Assembly (NCBI RefSeq): GCF_001411555.2
Contig: NC_049901.1
Span: 29,445,555-29,509,554 of the forward strand
DNA: 64,000 nt
Reading direction: 5' to 3'
Source: Juglans regia
Lineage: Eukaryota; Streptophyta; Magnoliopsida; Fagales; Juglandaceae
Part shown: in pieces, positions 22,418 through 36,900 of the stretch
How the letters are laid out: every line of letters begins with the position of its first letter
Numbering within the stretch: the first letter of the stretch is position 1
Position numbers and translations under genes: made by a program
Notes under the pieces: generated by a model
What the model was told of the DNA's origin: nothing
The model's input: the letters and a program-made list of their open reading frames with translations, nothing else
The model's database searches: none

Positions 22418-23880
22418 CAACACGTGACAGATGTGAAAGAAATCCTGAAGGGCATAACAATCAGAGGGAGCAAAATCTCCCAACAAGCGGAGGACATGCT
22501 ATAGTTGATGCAATATGTCTAAGACAACAAAAGGAGTTATCTAATAGGCAAGCACAACAACACAAGATCGAATAGACATACAAGACCAGCAGAGGGCAGG
22601 AATGAGAGGCTGCTCTTATGAAAGCTTTTTGGTATATCGATACCCTAGTTTTTTCGATACTGAAGGACCAATGAGGTCTAATAAGTGGTTACTAAATCTC
22701 GATAGGACATTCAAGATTAGTGATTGTATCGAAGAACAGACAGTGCAGTATGTTGGGTATTTACTGCAAGATAAAGCAGGTATCTGGTGGGATACAAAAC
22801 GACAACTGCTAATAAGGGAGTTAGGTAACATAATAGCTTTGACCTGGGAAAGATCAAGAAAAAATTTGATAATCGGTTCTTTCCAAAAACGGTTAAACAA
22901 CAAAAAGTGCAAGAGTTTCCATTATTGGTGCAAGGGAATGCCTATGTTGAGCAGTACGCTACAAAATTTATGGAGCTTGAAAGATTCGCTCCTCATTTGA
23001 TAGCCATTGAGAAAATTCAAGCTTAGAAGTTTTAAGGAGGTTTGCAACCTCGAATTCGTAGCCATTTGGCTTGTTTAAATATTGAGAATTTTCAAGAATT
23101 AGTTAATGTGACTTCCATAGTAGAAGTAGAGCAGAAGAGGCTAATTGCTCAAATAAATCTGGATAGAAAGAGGGCTTCTCCATATGGTGCTAGGGGAAGT
23201 AATGATAAGAGAACGATGAAATCAGGAATGGACAAAGGAAAAGGTGTAGCATTAGTTCCATCCTCTCACTATAAAAAATGTGGGAGAAATCATAGTGGCA
23301 AATGCAGGTTCATTATGAGGACATGCTGGTCATATGATTAGGAATTTTCCCAAAAATGCACAAGGAGGTGGAGCTACATACAACCCTAGCAATAAGTCGA
23401 AGCAGAGACCCCCTATGCAAACTTGGGGATATTTTGTTACGCCAGGAGATGCCACTACAAGTACTCAAGAGGCTAAGGAGGTTCGAATCATTACTATTAA
23501 TTTTTCTAGATCCTCTGTGTGATTAAAGTTTAGTAATGTTGATTGATTAGTACGTAGTATTTTGACTTATAATCAACATTAGATAATGTCAAGTTGTCAG
23601 AGTACACAGCTTTTGCAATGTTTGATTTTGGTGCGTCGTAGTCCTTTGTGTCTACAAGCATTTACACTCATGCAGACATCAGATGCTGCACACATAATCG
23701 ACCACCACCTCAAACAGCTCATGGAGTTAATTCTCAGCTTTTGGATTATATTTTGGGCCTGATAGCTAAGTTGAGCGAGCAACTTGGCATCTAGATTAGG
23801 TTTTATATTGTTTGTAACTATGGAGATGAGGGGACTTGCCATGAATAAGAGAACTTTAAGAAAATAAAGGGCCCTAGGTG
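22418..23880 (+). pseudogene. gag-protease fragment of a D-type gypsy element
   Basis: The reading aligns with element D's gag: a charged N-terminus, FLVYRYPSFF, NKWLLNLDRTFKISDC, VQYVGYLLQDKAGIWWD (22602-23000), and then IVEVEQKRLIAQINLDRKRA (23042-23341). The zinc knuckle region is frameshifted (CKF/MRTCWSYD). A protease core AMFDFGAS-stop-SFVS lies near 23615-23650, with D-F-G in place of D-S-G. The neighbour on the left is an LTR in the opposite orientation, so this is not one intact element. Confidence 0.65.
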
Positions 23881-24906
23881 TTTACTCTAATCAAATAGGA
23901 TTGTAGAAGTTTAAACCAAGTGGGAGAGGTCTAATGCAGGCTGAAGAGTTCTAGACGGGCCTGGTTTGAGGGTTTCGGAAGTTCTTGAGCTTTAAGGAAT
24001 AGGCCTAAATAAAAATCAAATAGGTTTTATATAGATTTACGGGACGATGAGCGCAAAAAAACAATACTCCTTCTAGCCTTAACAAAATTTGGCGTGCGGT
24101 CCAAAATTTAAGAAGAGAGAAAAAAAAAAAAAAGAGTTTATCCAACCCTTGTGATGCAGGAGTTGGCTTGCAACAGGCTGTCTTAGAATAAATATTGGGA
24201 TCATTAAAGCACTTATGACTCAGGGTTCAATAGAGTTTACAATCCAGCTTTTCGATTGAATAGAAATTTCTACTAACATAAAGGTCAGCTTCATGAATTC
24301 TGATGCATAGCAGAAAGAATAAAGTCAAAGAACTAAACATCAACCTTACTTAAAAACCTATTAATTTGCAATAAATCACAATTCCCGTTAAAAGGAGATG
24401 GATATTATTAGTGAGCCATTCCAGTGTTTGCCATCCACCCCGTTATTTGTCATCATTTATTCATTATCAATCATAAGTTATCAGTCAATCACTTTCCTTT
24501 TCATTCCATTTACATTCCTTTTCACTTTATTTCTTCCATCTATTCAATAATATTATAATGACAATCCAATACGCATCATTGCATAGCGGAAGCATCTTCA
24601 AGTTACTCTGACACAGGATTCGTAAAAACTAATTGGATAACACTCGAGGGCTAGTAGTATTAGTTATATCCTAAACTGAAAATTCGATATAAAGTTAAAA
24701 GTTTGAACCTTTCTTTAAAGGGACAGTTGCTTAAGAGTTTTCCATTATTATTCTTCGTTCTATACATGTTTCCTCTTTTCCTGCTCACTGACTACTCTGC
24801 TGCTTATTGTTATTAGGTGATAAATCTCTGTAGCTATTCAATATGTAATTGGTTTAAACAACAGAAGTCAACCCTGATTCCACTCCCATAGCATACCTGT
24901 CTGTAT
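23881..24906. other. ETHE1 3' flank, no other gene seen
   Basis: Decayed transposon DNA with an A-rich run (24118-24134) gives way to the 3' region of the minus-strand ETHE1 gene. A minus-strand AATAAA (plus TTTATT at 24527-24532) about 375 bases after the stop codon is a candidate poly-A signal. Nothing else is recognisable. Confidence 0.4.
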
Positions 24907-27900
24907 TTAGTTTGATGTTGCTTCAACAGGCTTTGCAGAGACATCTTGCAACCCACACACCATATTTGCAGGGACAGCGATGTCTATCATTTTCGGGTAT
25001 GGGAGTTTAAGATCTGTAAAAAAAAATTGTTAAAATTAAATAAACCTTTAAATGGCTAAGTGTAAAATATAAGATCGGTCTTCAATAGCAAAATTGTTCT
25101 TATCACAATTGATCATGTAAGACTTACTTTCCATAATATTCTTAAATGCTTCCTGCAAAGAGTTCACAGGTTGAAACAATTAAAGACATGGGGGAGAATA
25201 TTGACAAAGAGAAAGCAAAGTAAAAGGATAGGAGTATTTGAGAAAAAAAAATTATCAGATATTACAGAACAGGAACTACTTTGCTAAGTCAGCCAATCAT
25301 CTTCAAATTCAGAATAATCTTCTTTCTCATTACTTTGTATCAAATTTAAGAAGAATGCAAATCCAATAATTTGTAAGGGATTTAATGCAGACTTTGGTTG
25401 GGATCAAATGGCAGTTACACCATAGGATAACACCGAAGTCTACTTGGTTTTCAAACAAGTCAAATGTCAAGTTAATAAAAATTAATTATTGATATATGAG
25501 GAAGCGCACTGGTTAAACAAAATGGTAAGATCTATTAATAAAAAGTGATGACCAAGGGCTTCACATTAATCAAAAGAATAATGGAAAAAGAAAGAAAACT
25601 ATTTGGTAAGCATCATATTGGAGTGGTTACATTGTCCTAATCATAAAATCAAATCTAGGAAAAACAAAAGAATCACCTCCTCTTTTGTAAGCCTAGGATT
25701 ATAAAGCATCTCCTCCTCCACAGTGCTAACCTGGATGTCAGGAGAAGGCATGGCATAATCAGCTGTTTTCAATAAATTACAGTCTAGAAATAAGAGGCTG
25801 CAGATGGTTCATACGGTAAACCCTTTGTAATCATGGGCGGGAAAGAGCAGTGTATCCTTGGGCAATGTGAAAATCTGGGTCCACAAGAAAAAGATAATAA
25901 GTCTGCAAATAGTGTTCTGAAGGTCAAAATAGACACGCATTCCTTCCCATACAAAACATAGCATGCTATTTCTTCATCTCATATCCTTACCTGTGAATGC
26001 ACTGACTTATAGAGTTGAAGCGAACTACCACCCTGTACATAAATTAATGAGATAAATGCTACTTGATATTTCCCTCAAAATGACATATGAGAATGAGTGC
26101 GCAGTTTCTTCAAAAGCAAGCTTTGACTTTTCTAAAATGAATTTCTTTCTTTATTCTTTTAATCATGCTAAAATAGCTTTATTAAAAATAAAAAAAGTAA
26201 TACACTAAGATTTCAGATATTTAAGACACTAAACCTGAAAATCAGTTCTCCCACATCCACGTATCAGTAAGGCATCCCCAGTGAAAGCCATTCTCGGTTG
26301 AGGTTGATCAGGACCATCTCCTGTAACATAAGTAACACATCCTAATGTATGGCCAGGAGTAGCACGAACCTGCAAAATGATTCAAAAATAATTCATATGT
26401 CATATACTTATTGCTACAACTTAAAAGAAAAAATCACATCGCCATTATACACTATATAATGCTAATTTAGTCGCCACCTTTTTCTTGGTCGATATTTTAT
26501 TCAGTATCTAGATTGCTGCAAACAGAATTGAGTTACCATATAAAACAATCAGCAATACCTAGAAATAAAAAAAAAAATACCAATTGGAAAGTTATAGGTA
26601 TGCTTGATTATGAGAAATTTTAAGAATGAGAATTATATTGAAATTACTGTTTATTGGGTTTTTTTGAAAGTAGATAGGAAATTTTTAATAAATTTTGGTT
26701 TTTTTTTTTAGATATGTTTTGTATTGGGCTTGTAAAAGTTGGATAGATAGAGATGAAAAGTTGTTAATAAAATATTTTATGGTAGATTTGGTTTTGGATT
26801 TTGTAAAAGTTTCGATTTTTATGTTTTTTTAATTTTTCACTAAAACCTAGGTAAATGATTAGATGAAAAGTTGAAATAAAATTTTTTTTGAGATTGAAAG
26901 ATGTTTGGATTGAAGTTGAAAAAACATTTGAAACAGTATGAGAAATTGTTGAAAGAGCTGTCACTTGTAGGCATGATGTGTCAACACACCACTCGTTGTG
27001 GAACTCATTATAGTTATAAAAAAGTTGAAACATCAGTATCTTTTTACCATTGTGGGACCCACTTCAACGTTCTATTGGGTGTGTCAAAAAACAGACTTGA
27101 AAATAGATTTTTTCTTTTTGATAAAAAAAAAAATGTTAATTAAACATGGCCTATGTATCTACTATAATCAGCTACACACTACATACCAGCGGCCATATGT
27201 TTGCATAGAAATTAATGCTTCAGTATTTTAAAGCTAATCCTGGGCTCAGTAAGTGTATCAAAATCATGGATTATAAATTTCCAGTCAACCTCTAATTATT
27301 CTGCAGATTTCATTAGTTTCACAAGAAAGGGGAAAAACAATAGTCAATTAACATATATGCATCTAGGAAGCTATTCCCCAGTAAATAACTCACAAAGAAT
27401 TTCCATAATCATGTACATGAAAAATCTATAAATCACGCGCAATTGTATCCTACCTCCAAAAATAGATCACCAAAACAGATTTTATCACCAGCTTCGATCA
27501 GAAGATCAGCCTGCGAGTTGCTCGCTTTTGAAATGATAGATTTAACTCCAGGAATCTTGTTCTACAAGTAAAAACCATGCATGAAGATCAACAGATCAAA
27601 GGATAAAAACTCTCACCAGAGGGCAAGTTTTATAGAAAGGGAATCAAGTTTTATATAAGGCAAGTTTAGCAATATGGAAGTAATTCCACACCTTAATAAG
27701 ACCACTACCAGTTACATGGTCAGCATGGACATGGGTGTTCATAGCATAAATCAGTTTCAGTCCAAGCTCTTTTACAAGGGAGAGGTCTCTCTCCACCATC
27801 TTATCAACTGGGTCAATCAACTGCAAAAATTTGAACAAAAAAGATAAATAAACTTGATAAAAAACAAAGAGAAACAGCAATGAAACTAGTCAACATAAAC

Positions 27901-30900
27901 ATTCAATTAGATGCCAACGAAGGCATTGCATAAATCAGGATGCCAGTCAGCAGAATCATCAGAAGAAGAAAATTACATGCTCAGCTCATAAATGTTTCCC
28001 ATTAGCACAAGCAAACGATTATATTGAGTAAAGTAGAAAAGTCCAAACTAGTTACTTTATGCCTGCTTAGTCCCTAATGCACCCTAAAGGGTGTCAATCA
28101 ACGACTCTATCCAGTTTCTTAGATATTTTTTCCCAAAATTTCTCTGGTGCTAATTCAAATATTTTGTCTATAAGAATGGATAGCTATAGTTATTTCTGCA
28201 AAACCTTTTTTCTAGTAATCATTACATTAGATTAAAAGGCAGATATGGAAGGAGTCCAAGGGCAGGTGGGCTGCACCGAAAAAACGCCCCACTATAATAA
28301 TTACAGTGCAAAGAAATAAAAACAAGAAAAGGACAATGGAGCCAAATAATGTGTCTGGACCCATCTTTGTCAGTCGACTCGAGGGAACTTCCGCAAAGGT
28401 CGATTTTTTATCCAATCCAATAAAGAATTGTGGCACTGCATCTGGAAGCCGCAGTGGTGATATTGGCCTGAACACGACTGCTTAACCACTTTTGACAATA
28501 CCAGTTCTCTATAGACTATCAATTAAATTTGATTACAAATAAAAGATGATTACCTGTTTATTTGACCATGCATCACAATTTTAAAACATTAATGCCTTTA
28601 TATGCAAATTCTTTTCATTTTGGCTGCTTATTCACGAAATTCATCATTGCTTAAGATTAAGAAAATGACTTGGCAGCATATTGTTCAAAGTCTCACTGCA
28701 ATTGGTAAAAACACAACTCACCATCTGTCTGGAAAAAAAATAAAGGCCTGCCATAAAGCTGTGATTGGACAAGGACACAGGTTCAAGAGGAAAAGTGTGA
28801 CAGCTGACAAAGAGAGGGAAAAGGATAAGGGGCAACTGGACAACTAAAACAGAAAAGGAGGGCTACCACAGCAAGGGGAGACTTCATTTTCAGACTTGGG
28901 CAATTCATCCTCACCCTCTCCTTCTTCCCTCTTCTACATCCATAACACTAATATCAGAGAGCTTATAGAGGACATGAGAACTTGTATAAAACATTATTGG
29001 TATCGACCCCGTGGTGTAACGCCCTCAACCCCCCCGCTTGGGATTTAACGGAGATCGAGACGTTGGGACAAGCAACACTGGTTACATACCCCCATCATAC
29101 ATAGTCAATATGTGTGCACATAGCATGCTTCTAGCAATATGAGTAAATCACAGCAGAAAAAGTAATGTTAACTACTTGTACCAGAATTAAATCAATCCCA
29201 AGCATACATAAATTGATAACATACCATAACTAAAACTACATCCAACGGTTCAATACATAAAAAGAAAACATAACATATTGTCTTCCACATAATATATCCC
29301 AAAGTCACTACACAAAACATAACATAACACCTTCTCCTTAAAGTAGTCTCAACCATAGTTATCCACATTTTTTTTTTTTAAAGAGCCGAGATCACATGTA
29401 TAAGAGTGACCCCTTCCCATATTTATTAAAAATATCTCACTTATGGCGGAAGAATACCATAAACAATTCATCTAAGAAACAAACATCCCAAAAAAATTTC
29501 CAACTCACTCACCAAAAAATCATCTACGTCTAATAAAAGGAATGCCAAGTTTATCCATACGAATAAAACCCCTGATAGGACCTTCTATGGACATAACATC
29601 TTCAAACTGCAAATTAATACCTTGTGCTCCTTGTTTAGCTAAAAAATCAGCTACCATATTAGCTTCTCTGAATATATGGCAGAAACGAACATTTAACTCC
29701 CCAACAATAGCTAAAATTTCCTCCCAAAAATCTCAAAAAAACCAATATTTACAAACCCCCAAAGCCAACCAACCAACTATTACCGTGGAATCAGATTCTA
29801 CCAAAATGTCTTTCAAACCCAAATGCTTACAAAGCCGAAGCCCATCGAGCAATGCTCTACATTCTGCGATGGTGTTAGTAGCATGCCCATATGAATGAGC
29901 AAAACCTGCTACTACACCTTGAGAATTTCAAATCACCCCACCTCCACCTGATTCTCCCGGGTTACCACAAGATCCACCATCAACATTCAATTTAACTCTA
30001 CCTCTCATCGGCGGACGCCAAGTAATCCTTTTTAGCTTCTTAGAAGCAACCGGAATAATTGGGCAGGATAAAGTTTCCATGATCACCCTCTCATGGGGGC
30101 TGGTGGATCGAAACTCCTTCATTTTCCTCGAGAGATCTCTAATTAAAATTTTAATAGACCGAATAATACCATCCAGATTAAAAACCATACCTTCCATTCT
30201 TGCCGCACATCGTGCTCTCCATAACGCCCATGAAATAGCAATCGGAAGCAACCCCCGAAGCCAGCCCATCTGCGTGGACATAGAAGCATGTTGCCACCAA
30301 AAACTTATCATTCCCTCCCAATTTCGAATTCGAGGAACTCTCATTCGGCAAGCATCCGCAAAAAAAATTCAGATTTTTTGAGCTCCTACACCCCCACATA
30401 AAATATGATTCAAAGACTCCAATTGAGGTTGAATACAGCACTCACACTTAGATGCAATCGAAATGCCTAACTGCTGAATAATGTTATCTACTGGAATGGC
30501 CTTCCACTTAGCTCGCCACACAAAAAAAGACCACTTCTTTGGCAACTTCCACACGCACCTGTCCAACCCTTGACGTAAAGTTATGCCCGCATCGCAAACC
30601 AGCTGCACTACATGTTCCGGAATTAATTCTCGCAACACATGCAAATTCGGTCCTATACACGTGAATACTTCCGCCACCTGCAAATTCAAATTACCAACAA
30701 CGGAAAGATAAGTAATTAATGGTCTGTCCCCTACCCAATTGTCCATCCAGAAATTCACATGACCCTCCCGAAGATCCACCGTGAGTTATTTAACACTTGA
30801 GGCATGAGCTCCATTATTCCTTTCCAAAAATGAGACCCTTTGTTAAGATACATAACTGAGTAGATATGAGAATTTCCAACATACTTGGTGTTGAAAAATT

Positions 30901-33900
30901 GCGACATCGACTTCTCATTAATTAACTTCCAAGCAAATTTCATAAGCAAAGAAGCTTTAACATCACGCAAATCCCGAATACCCAGCCCCCCCTCATCCAC
31001 CGGCATACAAATTTTACTCCAAGAAATCCATTTTCTCTTTTTATGTTCCTCTGATGAACCCCATAAAAAATTTGAGAAAATCTTCTTAATCCTCGAGATT
31101 ACACCTTTTGGCAAATTTAAAACCGAAAGCATGTGTATAGGCATACCATTCAAAACATGTTTGATAAGAACAATGTTACCTCCAAATGAGAGAATCTTAC
31201 TCTTCCATCCCGCTAACTTCTTTTGAATTTTTATCAACAACGGATCAAAAGTCCGAATAGTCATTCTTCCCACAATTAACGGAACACCCAAATACATACA
31301 CAACCAACTACCAACCTTAAAACCCGATATGCTCAACAGCTCATTTTTCTGGCCAGCCGCAATAGAGGTTGAAAAATACATTGATGACTTACTCGGATTA
31401 ATCAATTGGCTAGACATCCCTTCATACCTTCGCAAAACTCCCATAAGATTTCGAATAGAGGACTTATCCCCATTAACAAAAATCAGAATGTCATCCGCAT
31501 ATAAAAGATGAGAAATCAAAGTTCTTCTACCAAGATAAAAAGGCTTAATACGACCCCGACTAAATTCTTTATGAAGCATCCGATAGAGAATCTCCTATGT
31601 CAAAATAAATAAATAAGGAGATAGTGGATCCCCTTGACGTAATCCTCGAGACGGCTTAAAAAATCCTTTGGCACAACCATTCAGCATCACCGAATAAAAA
31701 GGGGAGGAAACAACATTAAATACAATATTGAGCCACTTTTCAGAAAAACTCAAGCGTCGAATAATCTCTAAAAGAAAATTCCAATTCACCCTATCATACG
31801 CTTTGGCCATATCAATTTTTACCAAAACATTACCCCCCTTACCTTCCTGTTAATACCTTGAACCAATTCTTGAGCCAATGAAATATTTTCAAAAATGCTT
31901 CTCCCTGGAATGATTGCTGCTTGCTCAGGAGAGATTATTCTGTCCAGTATCGGTGCAAGTCGAAAGACCATAATCTTTGTCATGATTTTATAAACAACCG
32001 AGCACAGGCTTATTGGACGAAACTGACCAAATCCCAGAGGCTCATCAACCTTTGGGATGAGGACTAAATTTGTAGCTCCAAAGAAAGTAGAAAGCGGATG
32101 TCCTGCAAAAAAATCCTTAGCCATCTCCAACAATTCCTCTTTCACAATGTCACAAACCAACATAAAAAAACCTGCCGAGAAATCGTCCGGACCAGGGCTA
32201 TTGTCAGCCGAGATAGACCACAAAGACCTCTTAACTTCCTCCAACGTTGGTGCAGCACAAAGGGCCTCGTTATCTTCTATGTTAACTATCGGCTGAATTA
32301 GCTCTAACTCTTCCACACTGCTGTCAATCGAGGATCCCGACAATAAATTTTGGAAAAAAACAATTGCCTCTGCATGCACCGCATCCCCTGTTTCCAACAT
32401 CCGTCTATCATCAAGCCTCATTTTAACAATACGTTTAATCTGTTTCTTAGGCCGCATGGAAGCATGAAAAAATCCTGTGTTTGCATCCCTTCCGCCAACC
32501 ACTCAATACGGGACTTTTGGCAAGCCATCACTTCCTCTCTATGAACCCACTGTAAATGCGTCTGCTTACACTGCAACCATTCGTTCTCAACCTGAGCCGA
32601 GTAAGAATTAGATAGCAGACCTTCCAACTCTGACATACGATCCTCTAAAATTTTCAACTCCACCTCCACCCGACCGAAGTCCTCCCTATTCCACTTCCTT
32701 AAAACATGCTTAAGCCTTTTCAGTCTCGTACTGATACGAACCATGGCACATCCTTCTATTCTCTCAACCCACACCTTCTGTACTAACGGAAGGAAACTCT
32801 CATGGGAGCCCCACATACGAAGAAACTTAAAAGGCCGTAAAATGTACACCCTTTCTTTATTTAGCTTCACCAACAATGGCGCATGGTCCGAAGTATTCCT
32901 TGGCAGATACGAAACCGTAACATTGGCAAAATAATTCGAGAAAGCCAAATTAACCAAAATTCGATCCAATCGAGCCCAAATTCTTTTATACCCTCGCCTA
33001 CCATTACACCACGACAATCGATTACCTTCACAAGGCAAATCCACCAACGTGCACTCATGTATACAATCATTAAACTCCCTTTTTGCCTGAGTGGCCTGTA
33101 GAAGACCACCCACCTTTTCACTATCATCTCGAATAATATTAAAGTCCCCCCCAATGAACCACGGAAGTCCACACGGGTTTTGAGCCTTAAGAAACCCCCA
33201 TAACTCCAATCTTTTAATTCGAAAACAACTAGCATAATCAAAGGTTGCAACTACTTGGCAATTCTCATAAACATACCAACCACTAATAAACTTGAACTCA
33301 ATCTCGGCAGACCAAAAAATCCAAATTTTTCCACCCACCTCAACATTATTCAAATAAAAAGGTAACTTCATCCAACGTGCCCATTTACTGCACTTATTAG
33401 AATGTAAGAAAGGTTCTAAAGTGGCCACGACAAAAGGCCGACTTTTATTCAAAATACGCCGAAGTCTACTCTTCGAAGAAAGAATTCCCCTAATATTCCA
33501 TGTAAGAATCTGCATCAACAAAAATTAAATAAATTTTTTGGAGCGAGTACGACACTCCAATACCACAATCGACTTTTCCTTTCGAATACCTTTTACTTTT
33601 TTTAGCGGAACATGCATGTCGGGATCCGATTTGAAAGATTTTGCCGCTAACTCTTTCAAATCCTTCTCAAATTTGCCCTCAGACCCAGCCTGGTACCCAA
33701 CCTCCACGTCAATCAAATCTTCCCCATCCAGAAACTCCTTTTCACCCAGCTCCCCTTACTCAAACTCCAAAGCCTCATCCACTAGTCGAAGATTACTTAT
33801 GGGTTCTAAAATTTGTATAACTTCCTGAACTTCCTCCTCAGAATCCTCCTCTGTAATCTCAAACCAATTTTTCTGTTGCTTTTCCAGCGTCCCCTGCACT

Positions 33901-36900
33901 CTATCATGCTCCTCTACTACATTTCCACTCACAGCACCAACAGGAGCCTTAAACTCCCCTTCCTCTAAAACTAACGTCTTTGACGAATCCTCATTCAATT
34001 CATCAAATACGTTTCCATCCGTTGATACATACCATACACCCGAGTCCCCTCCATTATTCCTCTCCCTTCGCTCCAGTATGGATTCAAGAATAACTTCACA
34101 TCTAGATTTTGAAGTTTGTCCCACCACCTTGTTCGATACGTTCCTATTTCCCACTACCTTCCACCTATTTTTTGCAACCTTCTTTTTTTCGTCCCCCTTC
34201 ACTAACCCGTTAGACATTATTTCCTTCCCCTCCGCATGAAATACACGCTTGGAACATCGACTTTCAACATGTCCCTGTCGCCTGCATAAGACACAATACG
34301 CTGGGCTGGATTCAAAAATGACCTCCTGAAAATGACTTGTCGCAAGACCCGGGGGTCCCAACCAAAAAGATTTACGTAGAGGCTATGATACATCGACTTC
34401 AACACAAATTCTTGCAGCCTCTGGCCGAGTTACACACGCAGTAGCGTTATCCCTCTTAAGAAATCTCCTTATAACATTGCCCATACTCTGTAACATTGGT
34501 TCTTGAAAATAATTAGGGGGCAAACCCGATAAAGCAATCCAAGTAGGAACCCATAGGGAATCCTCATCTTCAACAAAATCCGTAGTCCAATGAAAAACCC
34601 AAAACGGGCTTCCCTGTATCTCGGAATTCCCTCTCGCCATCACACTAATAAAATCTTCCTCTTGGGACATCCGAACCAACACATTCTGTGGGTTCCGCAA
34701 TTGCCCAATTACCGACATCGATTTCAAACCCCACCGATTCTTGATAAACGCCCGAATATTATCTAGAGAAGGTCGTAAACGAAGGAATTTCAACACCACC
34801 AAAAACCGAAAAGGCTCTGCAGATTGCTGAATCTCCGCTTTCGAAATCATGAAAAACATAGTTCCCTCCTAAAACCGAGGTTCCCGTAGGGGTAGAGACA
34901 CCTCAGGTAGAAGCTGAGGCTTCGCAGTCACCATATCCACAAATGAAACACCCACGCCATACGCACGTTCTGTGCGCTGTTACACTAGAAACGTCCTCCC
35001 CTAGATAGTGGTTCCTTCAACCTCCAGCCTGCCTTAGGAGGCAGGGCGGCTGCACCAGCCAGAAGGAAAACCTTAATCGCCTCCAAAGTCGAGAGAAAAA
35101 GAACCCTACGCCACGTCACCAGCTGCTCCTCATATGTCCATCAACCATAGTTATCCACATAATAACATTGTCTTGAAATTACAAACAGTACTCATAAATA
35201 TAACAAGAGATAAGCCTTCTCCAATATAAGTCCAACATAGCTGCATCCATCACTAGTCCACCTCGTCCAATCCTGTCTATTCCTCCTCGGGATTTTGTTC
35301 TGCAAACATTGTAACATCTTCTATGGTTCCGAGAAACGAGACCATAGTGGGACTACCACGGTGATATTTTTCAAAATCTCAATAAGTTATACCTAGAACT
35401 AAGCACAAAGATAACATGATATGACAGGTATAAACATGTGAATAATGCATGAACATGAGACTTGCTTTTCATAAAAAAAAATACTTTTCCATCCAAATTC
35501 CTAAATATCTTTTCATAACATCCACTTTTAGTCTTGATTACCATATCCCATAGCTCCCTATAAGCTGTGTGTGCGCCTGGATATCTTCACCACACAACAA
35601 GTAACGCCCGTCAATGTGACTTTGTCTCAAGAATACTCAAAGCTTCACGTAAATGTCCTTCACGTTGAGCCCTCTCTAGCCCCCACCAGTGAGAAGGCAC
35701 ATACCCTCACTCCCAGACCGTTACTATCTCATTTGAGGTCGTTGATTGTTCTTCATCAATCCAGGAGAATCCACTCTATATTTAAGCATTCCAAAGTGGA
35801 TGGTGAAGTTCCACTAGGATAATCCCTCATCCCAACTTGGGGTCGAGACTTATTCTTCAGAAAGGTTTTCTATGCATAAACTTGTGCTTTACGCCATGTA
35901 ACCATGCTTCATGAAGGATGACAAATATTCATATGCTTTGACATATAACATTTCATGAATAGAATAGATGAAGTAAACCTTTCATGTGATTGCATTTACC
36001 ACCATATCATAAGTCACATTACTGATGAGTAAGTTAGAGTTTAACTTACTAACTATTGTTGGTGCATTTCGCATTCACGTTTCTGCGAACTCGTAATTTA
36101 GAGTTATAACTAAGCTTAAGTTTTTTTTATTAAAAACTAAAAATAACCTTTCTAATATCCTTAAAGCCTTTTTGCTGAATGATCCTTAAACTTTTACTAT
36201 TTACACAATAACCCCTATACTTCCCACTATTTGTAATTTGACCCCAACTTTACCCATTTCCATAAACTCCATTCTTTTCTTGCTAAGTATATGCTTTCAT
36301 AAACATTATTCTCATGTACTATTTGCATAACCATCAACATTAACTCGTTACAAGATTAAAATAGAACCTAAGGAGACGTTTGGATTCGAAGATGATTTGA
36401 GATGATTTGAGATGAACTGAGATGAGTTGAGATGGATTGTGAATAGTAATGAGATGAGTTGTAAATAATAGTGAGATTTGTGAGTTAAAGTTGCTGAATA
36501 ATAATGAATAGTAGTGAGATGAGTTGAAATGAGTAAAGATGAGTTGAGATAACTTGCGAATCCAAACGTCTCCTAAATCTATCATTCTCTTGTAAACTCA
36601 CCACTCAAAAATCATTAAACACAAATGTACACCTACTCTATTCATTTATCACTTGAGCCCAACATAAATCCATCACAACCATTGTTCATGCATAACACAC
36701 CTAACATACTCAAATCTGTCCAATTCTTGAACCTCATGGTCCTCATGTAAATTCCAATCCATAAATCATTGTGATTAAGCAAAAACTAACCAACCCTTCA
36801 ACTAAATTAGTATACACACATACCTTCAATCCATCATCCATTTAAACTCAATATATGATTTCATATAACATAGCTTCACAATTTCAATCCATGAAGTCCA

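Larger units (their letters stand above)
29369..35140 (-). mobile_element. LINE 2: near full-length L1-type LINE with 20-bp TSD
   Basis: A 5,772-bp minus-strand element begins (in plus coordinates) with a poly-T run, the complement of its poly-A tail. It is flanked by a perfect 20-bp target duplication. ORF1 lies at about 33530-34980 and ORF2 at about 29530-33521. The 3' end carries the GTGACCCCTTCCC...TCACTTATGGCGGA block shared with LINE 1 and LINE 3. Insertion was into the minus-oriented LTR fragment inside ETHE1 intron 1. LINE and host gene are in the same orientation. Confidence 0.95.

Noticed and set aside
24527..24532. ETHE1 poly-A signal as a separate feature
   Set aside because: AATAAA on the minus strand is plausible, but AT-rich DNA has many such hexamers and no cleavage-site evidence is available. 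It is mentioned only in the flank entry.
28227..28475. 82-codon minus-strand frame in the intron, in ETHE1 orientation
   Set aside because: Considered as an alternative exon. It has no similarity to ETHE1, and the exon 1 to exon 2 join is already complete and in phase.
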